Numbered from the stretch's first letter, positions 33,925 through 46,300 are shown. The stretch: 64,000 nt of DNA from Aquatica leii (GCA_035610365.1 CM069436.1:5880937-5944936); one strand, 5' to 3'. The notes: a model not told the origin generated them from the letters alone. Numbers and translations are program-made.

Positions 33925-35559
33925 TCTAATTTTAGCAAAAATGGACCTGTAGATATCTGTTGTAAATTATTTAAATAGAAATAATGGATTCTAGTCAACT
34001 TGCGCGCAGAAAAAACGCGCCATATAGAGAGAAAAATTTTAAATTTTATTTGTGCAATATTTCGGTTTGTTTATTAAACACACTGTATAAAATTTCATTG
34101 ATATTGACTAGGTTGTGAATATTCTGTATATATATATATTAATTAGTGATTGAATTATTTAGGGTAATTACATCTGTATTTTGTGCAATTTTTTCCAAAC
34201 GACTCCACTTCGTACATTCCACTTCTAGTCATTTTTATAGTTGAATGTTTCTATATTTATTTATTTATTCTATTTATTACTATATACTCGTAGATTATGA
34301 GGATGGTTAGTTTTTCAAATAAAACAAAGGTAATGGTGATTGGCAATAACGTATTTTTAATACATTTATGTTTTTTTCTATTGCCATCATGATTTTTTTT
34401 CGTGAGAAATTAACGTCTTTAATAACAATTTACTGCTAAGTACAGTGTTAGGTAGAAAATAAAATATATTAATTATTTGGATTGGTTTTATTTTTGTTTT
34501 TGATATAGCCGTATTGTGTGCAAATAAAACTACAGAAAAATAAAATAGAAAAGTTTGAAGACGAAGCCGGAAACAAGGAAAAAAGAATGATACTATACTC
34601 GACCAAAAAAGTAATTGATAATTACGCCTTAACAAATTAAAATAATTTAAGTTAATACAAAACATATCAAATGCAATGGACATGTAAAATAAGTCAGTGA
34701 TAAATTTTGACACTGCTACTAACTTAAGATGGCAATAGTTAATAAACTTTTGTAGCGGAAAATGTAACTTGACTTACCCTGTAAATTTATATACTAGCAT
34801 TAAAATAATAATTGAAATCGCTGCAAAACTTAATAAGTGCAGTTTTTTTTAATATCAAGATAATGATCTTTTCTAAGCGATCAGTGAAAAAAATTGGATA
34901 AAAAAGCCTTATAAACCATAAAAAAGTGATTTTAAGCAAAACTTTTTGAAATAAATTTTTCGAAAATTTTATAAAATGTTTAAACGGCAATTGCAGCCTA
35001 ACTAAGACAGTTAGGAGGGTGCAGTTTTTTTTAATAGCAATATAATGATCTCTTCTAAACGTTCTGTAAAAAAAGTTAAATATTTCTTAAAAAAGAAGCG
35101 TAGTTTCTTTTATTACGTGCTAGTCATTACGTGTCAGTATCTGTTATGATCTATTTACTTAGCAACCAAATAGCAGGTAATATTTACTATAGGTTACTGT
35201 ATAAATTCAGTAAATTAAAAATTAATCTTAAGAAACATTACTTTAAACTAAAACACTTATAAACTTTGTATTTAATAAAGCTTTTAGAATATCTAATAAA
35301 CTAATTTCAAACAAACAGTAGATTTATAATGATAAGAGATTATTGGAAGTTTTATTTGATAGAATAAAAAAAAATAAATTTAAAATCTTGTTTATTTTGT
35401 TATCATTAAAATATAATTATTGAAATATAAACTTAAAACTTGTAGAAATCTATGAGCGCTCGTTTTGAAAGTTTAATCGTAATTTTTTTTGTTTTTCACC
35501 GTCCTAAAAAAACACCAAATCTTTTTTTATATGGTAAATATTATCCGTTTCCAGATTTA
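33925..35559. other. 3' UTR and AT-rich intergenic DNA
   Basis: Begins with the 3' UTR of the long SRRM2-like isoform, with AATAAA at 34318-34323. The rest is very AT-rich and non-coding. A roughly 60-base segment starting GCAGTTTTTTTTAATA near 34838 recurs with changes near 35021, about 183 bases on. Confidence 0.5.
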
Positions 35560-36080
35560 TTTAGTGCTATTGCTTCTATGGTTTAATTATGCCTTTTTTC
35601 TTTAGCATCTTTCTCCGCAATTACTGTTTTTGCAATAGCAGCGGCGCCGCCACCTAACGATCCTAATGCGTCGAGAGGAGCAAAAATAAGGATTAGCGGC
35701 AAAACCCCACCAACCTTGGGTACTGGTATTACACGAATGGGTTTCTCTTTTTTCCGTCCTTTTAATGACTTTACATAAGTAATTGCCGCAATGAGAGCAT
35801 CTTTAGCGTATAGAATTTTTTTTCTCTTAATGTAGATTTAGCACTTTTTATTAAATCATGGAATTGTCAATTCTTTTTTGTGTTTTCTTTTGGCACTCCT
35901 TGTTTTTATACGAAGTCGCTTAGTGCCAGATTGATAACTTATACCACCTTTTATTTTAGCTTTCATAGCAGCTGTTACACCCAACGCAGCTAATTTTTCT
36001 CCTAATAACGAATCAGTAGAATACAATATCTTTTTAGGTCTTTCTAATAATAAACCGTCAGCTTTATGTTTACTTTCTAT
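35560..36080 (-). mobile_element. Polinton/Maverick fossil fragment
   Basis: A fossil piece of a Polinton (Maverick), minus strand. It reads a small basic protein resembling the capsid-associated PX-type product of these elements: a PRKILYSTDSLL-like start, then SYQSGTKRLRIKTR, then RKKEKPIRVIPVPKVGGVLP and a hydrophobic Gly/Ala segment. No polymerase, integrase or terminal repeat of the element is seen in the window. It is broken and old. Confidence 0.55.
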
Positions 36081-37050
36081 ATTTTTATAATTGTTATCAA
36101 ACCAAAATGTAACATTTAATTCAAATCAAAATTTTATAATTTTACCCTTCCTCCTATACTATCACCGACTACCTAATTTATTTACTAAAGTGTGGCAAAG
36201 CCTGTAATAGTAAAATAAAAAAACTATTATTATTTCAAACATTTATTTTCATTTCAACTTTACATTTTTTAGATGTTTACATATATCATACATTTTTAAT
36301 TATATTTTATTTTTCAATAAATTCAATGTTTGCTGTTTCACCAACGGCTCCTCGGCTCACTAGATGGATGCTCATTTATAGATAGACTTTTTGCGCTCAC
36401 ATAAGGAACCAAATGAAAAGTTTCGTTCAAGTTTGCAAAAAATTATTCCATCTTAATCGTTTCCTTCAATTTGTTTAAACGAATAAGAGTTAATAAAATA
36501 CTAATATTAAATCTTTACAAATGTTACCTTCATATACACACAATAGCATCCCCACCAAAAACACCCACAATCACTACGATCTTCCCCGACTGATCTACAT
36601 CCGAGCATACTCGAAACGAAACGAAGTCTATGACATTTTACAATTTCCCCACCACCAATACGATATATCCCGACTTACCAAATCCGAATGCAACTCGAGT
36701 ATACCCGAAACGAAACGATTTCAACGAAATTTCAGGATCTCAACCCGATCATGCTCTAGTGATCCAGGATCAGCACTACTATACTACTAATCTAGAATAT
36801 GACATGTCTAGTTAGTAACTTATTTTTGATTTTAAAACAATAAGTAATGTAAACAAAAACCATGGCAGTTTTTGTTAAAAATGTGTATATTTTAGATTAA
36901 TATATTATAAACTATTATCTTTAATTTAAAATCAAATTTGCAACAAATAGTTCATGGTTTAAAAGGTATTAAGTCTCACTTCTAAAAATAACGTGCGCAA
37001 ACGAAGCAACCAGAGTGTGGCTAGTCGGCACGTCAAATATTAAGATAACC
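36081..37050. other. AT-rich stretch with degenerate CCCGAAACGAAACGA repeats
   Basis: Between 36580 and 36770 short imperfect repeats of the type ACTCGAAACGAAACGAAG and ACCCGAAACGAAACGATT occur among CCGACTTACC- and CCCGATC-type words. Related words recur at 40740-40860 on the other side of the LINE, so the LINE may have inserted into a repeat field. No gene seen. Confidence 0.4.
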
Positions 37051-37978
37051 ACTGGAGTAGGAGGAGAAGGATGTGGACTCGCCAAACCACCCGAATTTGC
37101 TTGGTACAAGTTCGCTACAAAAGGATAGGTAAGAATAGGAAATGTATCATTTGAAGGAAAAGTTTGGTTAGACTTAGTCGGATTGGGCTAAGTATCGGAA
37201 CGTGCTTTGAGAGCACGCGGTTCAGCGAGGCACCTGCCTTACGGATTAACTTTGCTTCTAAGCCATAAAACCAAGTAGGTAGGAAAGGACTTAGGCTATC
37301 GTAAAGGAATTTAGTGAGTTCAAGTAGCTACAGCGAAAAAAAAAACTAAAATAGTTATTCAACTAAAAATAATGGAATAAATGATTCTAATATAAATTCA
37401 TGCTATTAATAAATTAAACACTAAATCCCTACTTTGCCGTAGCATACTTGTAAGAAAATAAACTAAAACCGTGCAAATACGTTAGAAAATAAAGTATGAT
37501 TCTTATTGTAGGACCCAAACACCCGAACTTGCTTGGTTCAAGTTCACCACATAGATGATTGAACGATTTAGAATATAAATTTCGAAATGAAGCATCATCT
37601 GTTTAGACGAGTTGGATGGGCTATATTACAGGATCGTGCTTAGAGAGCACGAGTTTCCGCGAGGCACCTACCTTTCGGCTTATCTTCGCTTCTTAGGCTA
37701 GAAACTAAGTAGGCGGGAAAATTTTTTTTATTGTAATGGACAGGATGAGGTCAGTTAGTCAAGTCAGTTACGGCTAAAAAGAAACTGAAAATGTTAGTAA
37801 AAGTAAAAATAATCAAAATTAAATATTCTAAAGTAATAAGCCCCCATGCAATTAAATAACTAAATAGTACCCTGTTCCGTCGTAGCTGACTGTATGACTA
37901 AATCAAAATGCCATGCAAAAATAAATTAAGTAAGACTTTGGTTTTACTTTTGACTTTGGTCTCTTCTAGCGAATACAA

Positions 37979-38435
37979 TGAGTTCGTTAACGTCGGACAT
38001 TAGTCTAAGGATGGACACGGGAGAATCGGGAAACGGGTACACTCTGGTTCTTAGGGTACTCCAATCATCATCGAACTCCCGACAAGCGAGAATCCTATAG
38101 ATAGGAAACTAGAGATTATTTATTTCAAAGATCTTCCTGCACCCAAAAAGGTTATCACTTGAGTCACGGAAACAGCACTACTAAAAAGAATATCGGTACA
38201 AAACAACATCAGTACCAAAACTTGGCGGGTGGTTAACGCTAAACCAGATCCTAAAGGCACCCAATACGTTCTGCTTACAGACAAGGGGTCCTGGGAGAAG
38301 ATGGAAGCGTCAACCAACGAATTGCACCAAGGATTTTCGAGGATCACTCTCCTTGACACCTGTCAAGGCAGCCCAACCTGTGCACAACCCTCGCACAGGC
38401 ATTATTGTAAAAAAAAACTAAACCTAATGCCATTG
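37979..38435 (+). pseudogene. LINE ORF1 remains
   Basis: Starts MSSLTSDISLRMDTGESGNG at 37979 and is interrupted. The readable part at 38180-38380 (TKTWRVVNAKPDPKGTQYVL, DKGSWEKMEASTNELHQGF) resembles the RNA-recognition-like DUF4780 proteins linked to insect LINEs. That family match is from memory and should be treated as tentative. Confidence 0.5.
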
Positions 38436-38469
38436 TGAGATTTATGTTCTAGAAACATACTGGCAGCTG

Positions 38470-40640
38470 CCCAAAAACTGTCAAACTAACCCTCAACAGC
38501 ATAACTTGGTGGAACAGATAGCTTGACAAAACAAGGGCACGTACCAGAAACCTATTTAATACAGCCAAAAAAAGTGGAGACTGGGATGAATTCAAAACCA
38601 ACCTCACAACATACAACAATGCCGTTAAAAACGCAAATAGAGACTCGTGGAAAGGGTACTGTAGGGACATAGAAAACGAATCTACAAGTTCTCGACTACA
38701 AATAGCTCTGAGCAAAGACTGCACTGGAAACATCGGTTCTTTGCTGACCGAAAGCGGAAAGTTTACAGACTCGGTTGAAGGTACTCTGCAATAACTACTG
38801 CAAAAACACTTCCCGGGTCAATCGTTAACTGAAGTTCCTAAGCACCAGAACCTAGAGATAACAAACAAACGGGCACCCATAAGAAACTGGGACTTAGCGA
38901 GAAAAATAATCTCCAGGAGCGGATGGAATTTATCCCATCATGCTACAAAAGGAATTTGCTGCTCTTCGAAACGCAGTATGCGTAATTCTCAAACTCACTT
39001 TCACACATACCTAACAGCTGGCAGATTGTCAAGGTGGTATTTATACCAAAGTCAGGGAGTTCTATGTACGCCCAGGCAAAATCTTATAGATCGATCAACT
39101 TAACTTCTTTAATCTTAAAACTACTTGAAGAAGTAGTCGACAGGTATATACGGAACGGGGCACTAAAGGCTTCGCCTCTACACCGAAACCAGTATGGTTA
39201 CCAATCTGAAAAATCTTGCGAGCTAGCAATTCACCAACTACTAAGAAGATGCGAAAATGTAATCCAATACAATGATATAGCATTGGGTGCTTTTCTAGAT
39301 ATTGAAGGGGAATTTGATAATACTACCTTCACCTCAAGTGCAAGAGCAATTAAGAAAAACACCTCTAGCCCGAAACTGGGTCAACTCAATGCTCTGGAAT
39401 CGAATGGTAACAGCTACTTTGTACGGTACCACTGTGGGAGCCAAAGTGGCTGGCGGTTGCCCACAAGGCGGGGTGCTGCAACCCTACTGTGGTGCCTTGT
39501 GATGGACGGTCTACTACAAGAACTAGAAGTCGGCGGGGTATTTGCTTTAGGATACGCCTACGATCTCACCATTACCACAAGCTGTATGAAACATAATGCA
39601 AAGTGAACCCAACTAAAACGGCAATCGTTCCGTTTACCAAACGACGAAAAACCGATGACATAAAACTACCTACGATGTACGGAGTCACGCTCTTGATGAC
39701 AAAATAAGTCAAATATCTGGGACTCACTCTTGATACTAGACTGGCTTTCAATGCTCATCTAAAAAAAGTCACAACCAAATCCATCAGGGTTCTTAATACA
39801 ACCAAACGAATGGTCGGGCACACGTGGAGATTAATGGTTGTTGTGGTAACAAGACGCATCATCACATACGGCGCGCTTGTTTGAAGTGAGAGAACCAACC
39901 TGAAAAGCACAGCTGCAAAGCTAAACAAAGCACAGAAAATTGCATGTCTGGTGATAACAAGAGCGATAAGAACCACGTCCACAGCAGCCATGGAAACACT
40001 ACTTTTAGTTCCACGATTACACCTCGTTGTAATAATGAAAGCAAGACAAGCAGCATACAGGCTGCAGATTTATGAACACACGTCAATTACCAGAAAAAAC
40101 AAACCAAGTATATACAACGTACGTGAAGAAACAATCTTAACTACGAAATTAACTTAAGAAATTTAAAGTAATGATACCGTCACGAGACGAGTGTACAAAC
40201 AACATTTACTCCGGCGCGGTTATAGGAACTATCTGGTACTGTGTATAGGGCCAAAAATCGCTACGGTACTGGAGCAGGAGTATATGGAGGCAGATACCAA
40301 GAGAGGCAATTTTCGCTGATCTTGGGTAAATATGCGTCCGCTTTTCAAGCTGAAGTTGCTGCTATTGATAGGTGTGTCAGGAACATTATCGATCCGAAAT
40401 TATACGCAAATGGTCTAATATCGATCATGTCTGACAGCCAAGCAGCACTACTGATAAACAGTCTGCAAATATTGTTGCAAGCTCATCTGGATACCAAAAG
40501 ACCAGAGTGTAAAGGGAAACCTAATGGCGGACGCATTAGCTAAAAAAGGCACAACAGAGACATATATCGGACCTGAACCCGTTTTCGGAATCGCTTATGA
40601 AACCGGAAAAGAAACATCTTGCAGCGGAGCATAAAAAACT
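38470..40640 (+). pseudogene. LINE ORF2 remains (RT and RNase H)
   Basis: 38480-38780 is the pre-RT linker (TRARTRNLFNTAKKSGDWDE). 39034-39606 is RT: VVFIPKSGSSMYAQAKSYRS, then the motif A region GAFLDIEGEFDNTTF; the CPQGGVL motif is read in the neighbouring frame near 39460, and YADD has become YAYD. About 39620-40090 is the thumb/post-RT region. 40241-40480 is RNase H (GTGAGVYGG, FQAEVAAID, MSDSQAAL). Endonuclease sequence between ORF1 and the linker is gone. Not functional. Confidence 0.75.
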
Positions 40641-40739
40641 ATGGAAAAAGTCAAGTTTTATTTCCCGCTACAAAAATTTATCAAATTTTATTATCTTCAG
40701 TTGGTAGCAGTGTATTTAAAAGTAAATAAATATAACCAT

Positions 40740-40860
40740 TAAAGGTTCCCGAAACGTGACCCAAACGAAATTTTGCGATCTTACCCGACCCAGCCAACGC
40801 TTCACGATCTCTTGCCGATCTTACCCGAAATTCAAACAAAGATATGTTAAGCCATAACGC
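40740..40860. repeat. Degenerate repeat words right of the LINE
   Basis: Words such as TTCCCGAAACGTGACCC, GATCTTACCCGACCC and GATCTTACCCGAAATTC, related to those at 36580-36770. Confidence 0.35.
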
Positions 40861-40984
40861 CTATCTTACTCAAAATTTAAATGCCAACAAGCGCGGAAAA
40901 CACGATCCTACTAGAAATTAAAATTGAAAAAAAAAATACGGGTAATTTTGAGCCAGAACACTATATAACTACTATCGTCATTAG

Positions 40985-41965
40985 TAAAGAGCGGACATTC
41001 AGGAAAATGCCTGCAGCTTGCCTATTTTGCCTTTTTGTGTAAGTTTTTGTCTTTTTTAGTATTATTTTATATTGCCTTTTTACATATAACTTTTGAAAAG
41101 TTTGTGTTAACAGTGTTTTAATAGGTAGATGAAAATAACGCATTACAGAATTTTACTTAAATTACGTACAATAATATAATTAACATTTTTGGCTCAAAAG
41201 GTTTTACCGCAAACCTATAAATAACAACAGGGATTTTCATGTTTTGTTAAACAACGGTTTACAGAAAACATTAAATACAAAAGCCGCTTATAGAGAAGAA
41301 TTATTGTAAGAATTTATACTAGGATTATGTACAATGGCAGGCTTAACAGAACACTATTTACAAAACCGGAAGGATTTCGGAATGAATCATATTTTATAGG
41401 TCTATTCAGTATCTAAGTAAAGCAAACATAGATAATTTTAATTCTGTCCGGTGGGATTCCTTTAATGACTGAAATACATGACTAAAATATTCTTTGTTTA
41501 TTATAAATATTGTCACACTGTGATAATCTATTGCTGTTGTGCTGTGAGTAAGTTTTAAAAAATGCCACCTAATAAACAATCAAAATTTGAAAATGATTAC
41601 AAGTGGAGTAAATTGGACAATAATTTAACAACCGACAGCAAAAACCTTTTTTGTCAAGTTTGTTCAAAATCAGTAAGTTTGTATTACCTTAATTTAAATG
41701 CTTTTGCTCCACTAACATCTTGTGATGTCGAAAGAAGTTTTTCCTTCTATAAAAATATTTGAAATGATAATAGGCAACAGCTTCTTGGTCAAAATATTGA
41801 AAAATATTTGATTTGTGCTTGGGAAAATAATAGCACTTAATAAACATTATAAAACAAAAAAATAAACTGTAAATTTTAATAGATTTTGTGCCTTTTTGGC
41901 AGGTTTAACATGCCTTTTATGCCACCTTTTTTGGTATTTTTTCTTGCCTTACTATCCGCTCTTTA
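40985..41965 (+). mobile_element. Internally deleted hAT element with intact ends
   Basis: 981 bp bounded by TAAAGAGCGGA and its inverted copy TCCGCTCTTTA, and flanked by the perfect 8-bp target duplication GTCATTAG at 40977-40984 and 41966-41973. The inverted ends also share subterminal GCCTTTTTGGC- and TTGCC-type words. It contains one short frame (41562-41840). The size and ends say non-autonomous hAT transposon. Confidence 0.88.
41562..41840 (+). pseudogene. Minimal hAT frame: zinc start joined to dimerisation end
   Basis: 92 codons plus stop. The N-terminus MPPNKQSKFENDYKWSKLD leads to a CxxC pair (FCQVCSK), the first half of the BED-like finger that opens transposases and CGG-binding-protein-like genes of this group. 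About nine residues later comes the hAT dimerisation motif (TSCDVERSFSFYKNI), followed by QNIEKYLI. Everything between, including the RNase H-like catalytic core, is absent. One in-frame TGA at 41760 precedes the last 26 codons. A product, if made, could bind element ends or partner transposase but not cut DNA; that is inference. Confidence 0.7.
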
Positions 41966-41973
41966 GTCATTAG

Positions 41974-42898
41974 TAATGTGACAATAAATTAAATCATTCA
42001 GGTAAATTTTACTTGGTGTTATTATAACTGCAAAATTTTTGTGTTGTACGTTCAAGTATGTAATGCAATACGTGATTTTAAAAAAGATTTTCAAGTTTGG
42101 TACAAATTTGCAAATAAATGAAGGCACTTTTCACATCCAATCAGAGATAATTGAAGTAAACTATTTCCAGTTTAAAACTGGTTCTCATCAATTAGATATG
42201 CAACAAGTTATAAATTATTTTTCACTTATTATTCTAACTGTAGTATACAATGACATAATATATCGCCTACTCTATGTAACATTTGGTCCAAACGTTAATT
42301 GGCGCCATCTATATTCTTTGGATTAAAGTTCTAAACAAGACACCTACCTTTTTGTACGATAACTGCAATAGATTTGCATATACTCCTGGTGTATAACCAA
42401 AGAGTATATAATACTCTTTGGTATAACCACTGTTATGGACGAAAACGTTCTGAAGTCACAGATTACCTTGATTAGGTTCAATGAAATATTAGTAAATTTG
42501 CTTTAAGATTAGGCGTAATAAAACCACATTTATTATTACTGGAACTCGTTTCCGTAGCTCAATCATCAACGCCACTTAATGTTTTACTTAACAAAAAAAA
42601 CAAAAGTTTTGTAACTAAGTTTTATTAACAAACGTATGTATAATTTACACATAAATAACTGGAAAATATAATTCACTAATCTCTTTTAACATAACATTTC
42701 CTAAAATTATGAATTAAAAAAATATACGTTTAAATATATAAAGTCGATACATAGAAATTGTCTTGGTATTTAAAACTAATATTTGCACGAAGCACTTACA
42801 ACAGGTACTTTACATATTACAGAATGTAACAAATTATCACGGTTAATGTAGCCCACGAAGAGATTCAGCCGAACACTAGGACTACAAAAAACCTATGG
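41974..42898. other. Intergenic DNA and Hr96 3' UTR
   Basis: Holds a perfect palindrome at 42396-42422 (arms ACCAAAGAGTAT around ATA). TTTATT at 42621-42626 is AATAAA on the minus strand, 273 bases beyond the Hr96 stop, and is its likely polyadenylation signal. The open frame near 42039-42326 has no recognised domain. Confidence 0.5.
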
Positions 42899-43318
42899 TT
42901 ACGACGTTTGATGTTTTAAATCAAATATTTCGATCAATAATGGTTCGACTTCAGACGGATTCACATTTAAATATACATTAATAACCTCGTCGTTTAATTT
43001 ATGTAATTCGGATATTTTTTGTATTAACTTAAGAAACGTGGATTTTGCTGCACATCCCGGGTAAACGCTTTCCAAGTATCTCCTTAAAAGATAATAGTAC
43101 GAATTTTGTTCCAGTTTTATCACATCTTGGTGAATGACTCGTGGTCGATCCGGAGTAAAAAGTGTTATTGCGCATAATATTAAAATTACGTTTTCGTCCG
43201 ATCTCCATTGCGGATCAAACGTTTTTATGAATCTTTCGTGCTCTTGGTATATGTTACCTTTTGCCAATTTTAAAATATCAACTTTTAGGTTGCTCAGAGA
43301 TTCTTGGCTGTGAGGAAT
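42899..43318 (-). CDS. Hr96: Hr96 exon 3 (second half of ligand-binding domain)
   Basis: Acceptor ATTGCAG, then IPHSQESLSNLKVDILKLAK through SYYYLLRRYLESVYPG to the stop at 42899-42901. The phase 0 junction with exon 2 continues the fly protein's order (WKVPHTKE in fly, WRIPHSQE here), although the exons lie 10 kb apart. Confidence 0.95.
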   Translation of the reverse strand: MPHSQESLSNLKVDILKLAKGNIYQEHERFIKTFDPQWRSDENVILILCAITLFTPDRPRVIHQDVIKLEQNSYYYLLRRYLESVYPGCAAKSTFLKLIQKISELHKLNDEVINVYLNVNPSEVEPLLIEIFDLKHQTS

Positions 43319-46300
43319 CTGCAATTAGTAAAAATACACGTCATTTCAAAGGTTCAATCTTTATTACATCAATTACACAAATCCAATTTAATCTGATATT
43401 TTGGTCGAGAAAAATTTAAGTGGACTTTGGTTCCTATTTTTTACCTTCGTGTTTAGTTTATAACTAAGAAATTTGGGTGATATTTTAGATGTTTAAAAAC
43501 AATGAATAAAAAAAAGAGTTCAATAAAAACCACAGTATGGCGATTCAAGGTTAATTAGAAGTAAACATCATCGAATTCTGAAAAATATTAAATTTTTTTA
43601 CTATATATAAGTTTAACTTTATTTGTTGCGTTAGCTTACAAATTAGTCCGTGCTTTACACTTGTTATCTTACATCCTATATTTACATTCTATTTATTTTA
43701 TTTTTTTTTAAATACATTTCCTTTCTCTCCTCTTAACTTTTTCCTCCTTCTCCATACTTCTTCCATCCACTCCGCTCCATTTCCGTTTTCGTCTAAGATT
43801 TTTTCTGTTTTCATATCCTCTTCTCTTAATTCGCTGCATTTCTCTGTCATGTGGTTAAGGTCCTCCGTCTCTTCTCCACATAGTATGCACATCTTTTCTT
43901 CTTCTTTTTCCAATATTTGTTATATAACTCCTCGTTGCCACATCTGAACCGTGCTATTTTTTTCTTTTTATTGCTTTTATTCTCTATATTCTTTAAATAT
44001 TCTGGCACCCCTCCACCCTTGATATCTTTATAATTCCTAATATATCTGCTCTCTTTTATCTTTGTCCATCTTTTTTGTTTTTCGATGTCACTATCTCTCC
44101 TTATTATTTCTTCCCTTACCCCTACTCCCTCTTCTCTTAATCTCTCCACTTCTTCTCTCGCGTACCCGTTTCTTTTGTAATACTCTTCTCTGCCTTCTTG
44201 CCCGTACTTCAATCTCAAATCTCAATCTTTATCACTTTCCAACATTCTTGCAGTATTTTACATTCTGTTCTTTTCCTCAGTTCTTCCTCGTATTTTATGA
44301 CCCTTTTACCTGTCTCTACTCTTATTTTTGCTACCTGTACCTCCTCTCTCACAATATACCCCGGTGTATCTCTGTCCAGTTCCAAAACCCATCTCCAGTA
44401 TTTTTCCTGTAGCCCCTCTACCTCCCTCCACTCCTTCCAGCCCCATATATCCGCTCCATACATTACCACCCCCTTTATTTACTTTTCAAACAACAACTTT
44501 TTTTTTCTATATCCATCTCGAACACTCTTTCCCCCACACTTGTCCTATTAACCCGTTTCCTTTCCTCACTCTTTCCTTTATGTGTGTTCCCTTCTTATTA
44601 TCCTGTTTCGTCGTGTAGCCCAGGTATGTAAATTCCTTTACTTGCTGCACTTCCTCATCCCTCCATTTCCACTCCTCTCTTTTTGTCCCCTCCTTTTCTA
44701 AATACCATTATTTTTGTTTTCTCCGTGTTTACTTCCACTTCCTTTTGTTTCATGTATTTTTCCAGCGTTTTCATCATCTCTTTCATTTCCTTTTCCTCCT
44801 TAGCCACCAACACTATGTCATCCGCATACGCCAACGACCATACCTTCACTTTCCCTACGACTATCCCTCCTGTCTGTTGTCCTCTCATTGTCTTTTCCAG
44901 ATCCCCCGTATATACTGAGAACAGGCTTGAGCTCAGTGGACATCTCTGTCTCAACCCTCTCTTTGAGATGAATTTCTCACTCTCTTCCCCATTCACTTTA
45001 ACCCTGCTTCTCGTTTCTTCGTAGATTTCCTCTATTCTTTGTATTAAGCTTTCATTGATTTTTTTTCTCTTCATGTATTCCCACTGTTTTTCTCTATTCA
45101 GTTTGTCAAAAGCAGCTTTTAGATCCACGAATAGTGCCACCATTTTCCCTCTTTTTTTCTAGTTCTTTATTTGCCAAGTGTTTCAGTATATATATGTTGT
45201 CTATCGCTCTTCTTCCTTTTCTGAATCCCGCTTGTCCGTCTGGTACCAAACTTCTTTCCTCTATTTCCTTCTGTAGTCTTCCTTGTAGTACCGTCGCATA
45301 TAATTTGTATGCCGTGCTTAATAATGTTACCCCTCTGTAATTCTTGACTTTATTTGTTTCGCCTTTTTTATGGATTGGGCATATTATTCCATCTCTCCGG
45401 GAATCCTTCCCCTTTCCATATTTTGTTTAGTATTTCCGTCATCCTTTTTGCTACACTTTCTTCCCCGTATCTCATCTTCTCCTGCCGCCTTTCCTTTTTT
45501 CATTTTCTTTATTGCCTCAATTACTTCTTCATTTATTTTATCCCTATCTCCTTCTTCCCGTGTCTTACTACCTCGTCTTTTCTTTTTTCTGATTTTGTTC
45601 TTCCCCTCCCAACAGGTTCCTAAAATATATCTCCCATTCTTTAATTTGTATTCCCTTTGTCGTCATGTTTTTTTTCCTTTCTTTCTTTAGGTACTTCCAT
45701 ACATCTTCTTCCGTTTTTATTCCTTTGATCTGCTCCTCTTGTTTCTTTTTGTTTTCTTCCTTCTTTCTGTCGCATGTTTTTTTGTATATTTTTACTGCTT
45801 CTTTGTATTCTTCTTTTTCTTTACTCCCTTTTTTCCAATGTCTTAATGCTCTCCTTGCATTTTTCTTTGCTTCCTTGCATTCTCTATCCCACTATTTTTT
45901 CCATCCTTTCTAAATCTGACTCTCTCTGTTGCTTTCTCCATCATCTCTCTCATTTCCTCCACACTCTCTTGTAATTCCTTCCCTATTCATACCGTTTTCC
46001 CTATTCTCTCTTTATATCTTTTTATTTCCTCTTCTCTCCACCTTTTTTTGTTATGTACTCTTCACCTTCTCTCTCTCTTCCTTTCATTGTCAATTCCAGT
46101 GGTTGATGGTCTGACTACCCTTTCTCCCACCTTAAATGTCTTCACCTCTTCTCCAGTCTCGTCATGTGTCATTACAAAATCTATTATTGATTCTCCCCTT
46201 CCTCCTATGTACGTAAATTCTCCCATTCCTTCTTCTTCTCTGTTCCCGTTCATTATTTCCCACCCTTTTTCGTTGCACATTTCCAGCAGTTCTTGTCCCT

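Larger units (their letters stand above)
37054..40660 (+). mobile_element. RNase H-bearing LINE with tandem 5' monomers
   Basis: Non-LTR retrotransposon on the plus strand of the I/LOA-like type, judged by an RNase H domain after RT. The 5' end has two tandem monomers, about 37054-37500 and 37510-37945, each with a perfect-stem hairpin (37201-37217 and 37635-37651; spacing 434). ORF1 remains follow, then ORF2 with the endonuclease lost near 38430-38480. A third copy of the 5' region lies at 61746-62400. It is broken by several frame changes. Confidence 0.7.

Noticed and set aside
42039-42326. 95-codon plus-strand frame left of the Hr96 3' end
   Set aside because: No domain and AT-rich composition. 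It follows the hAT target duplication and looks like chance.
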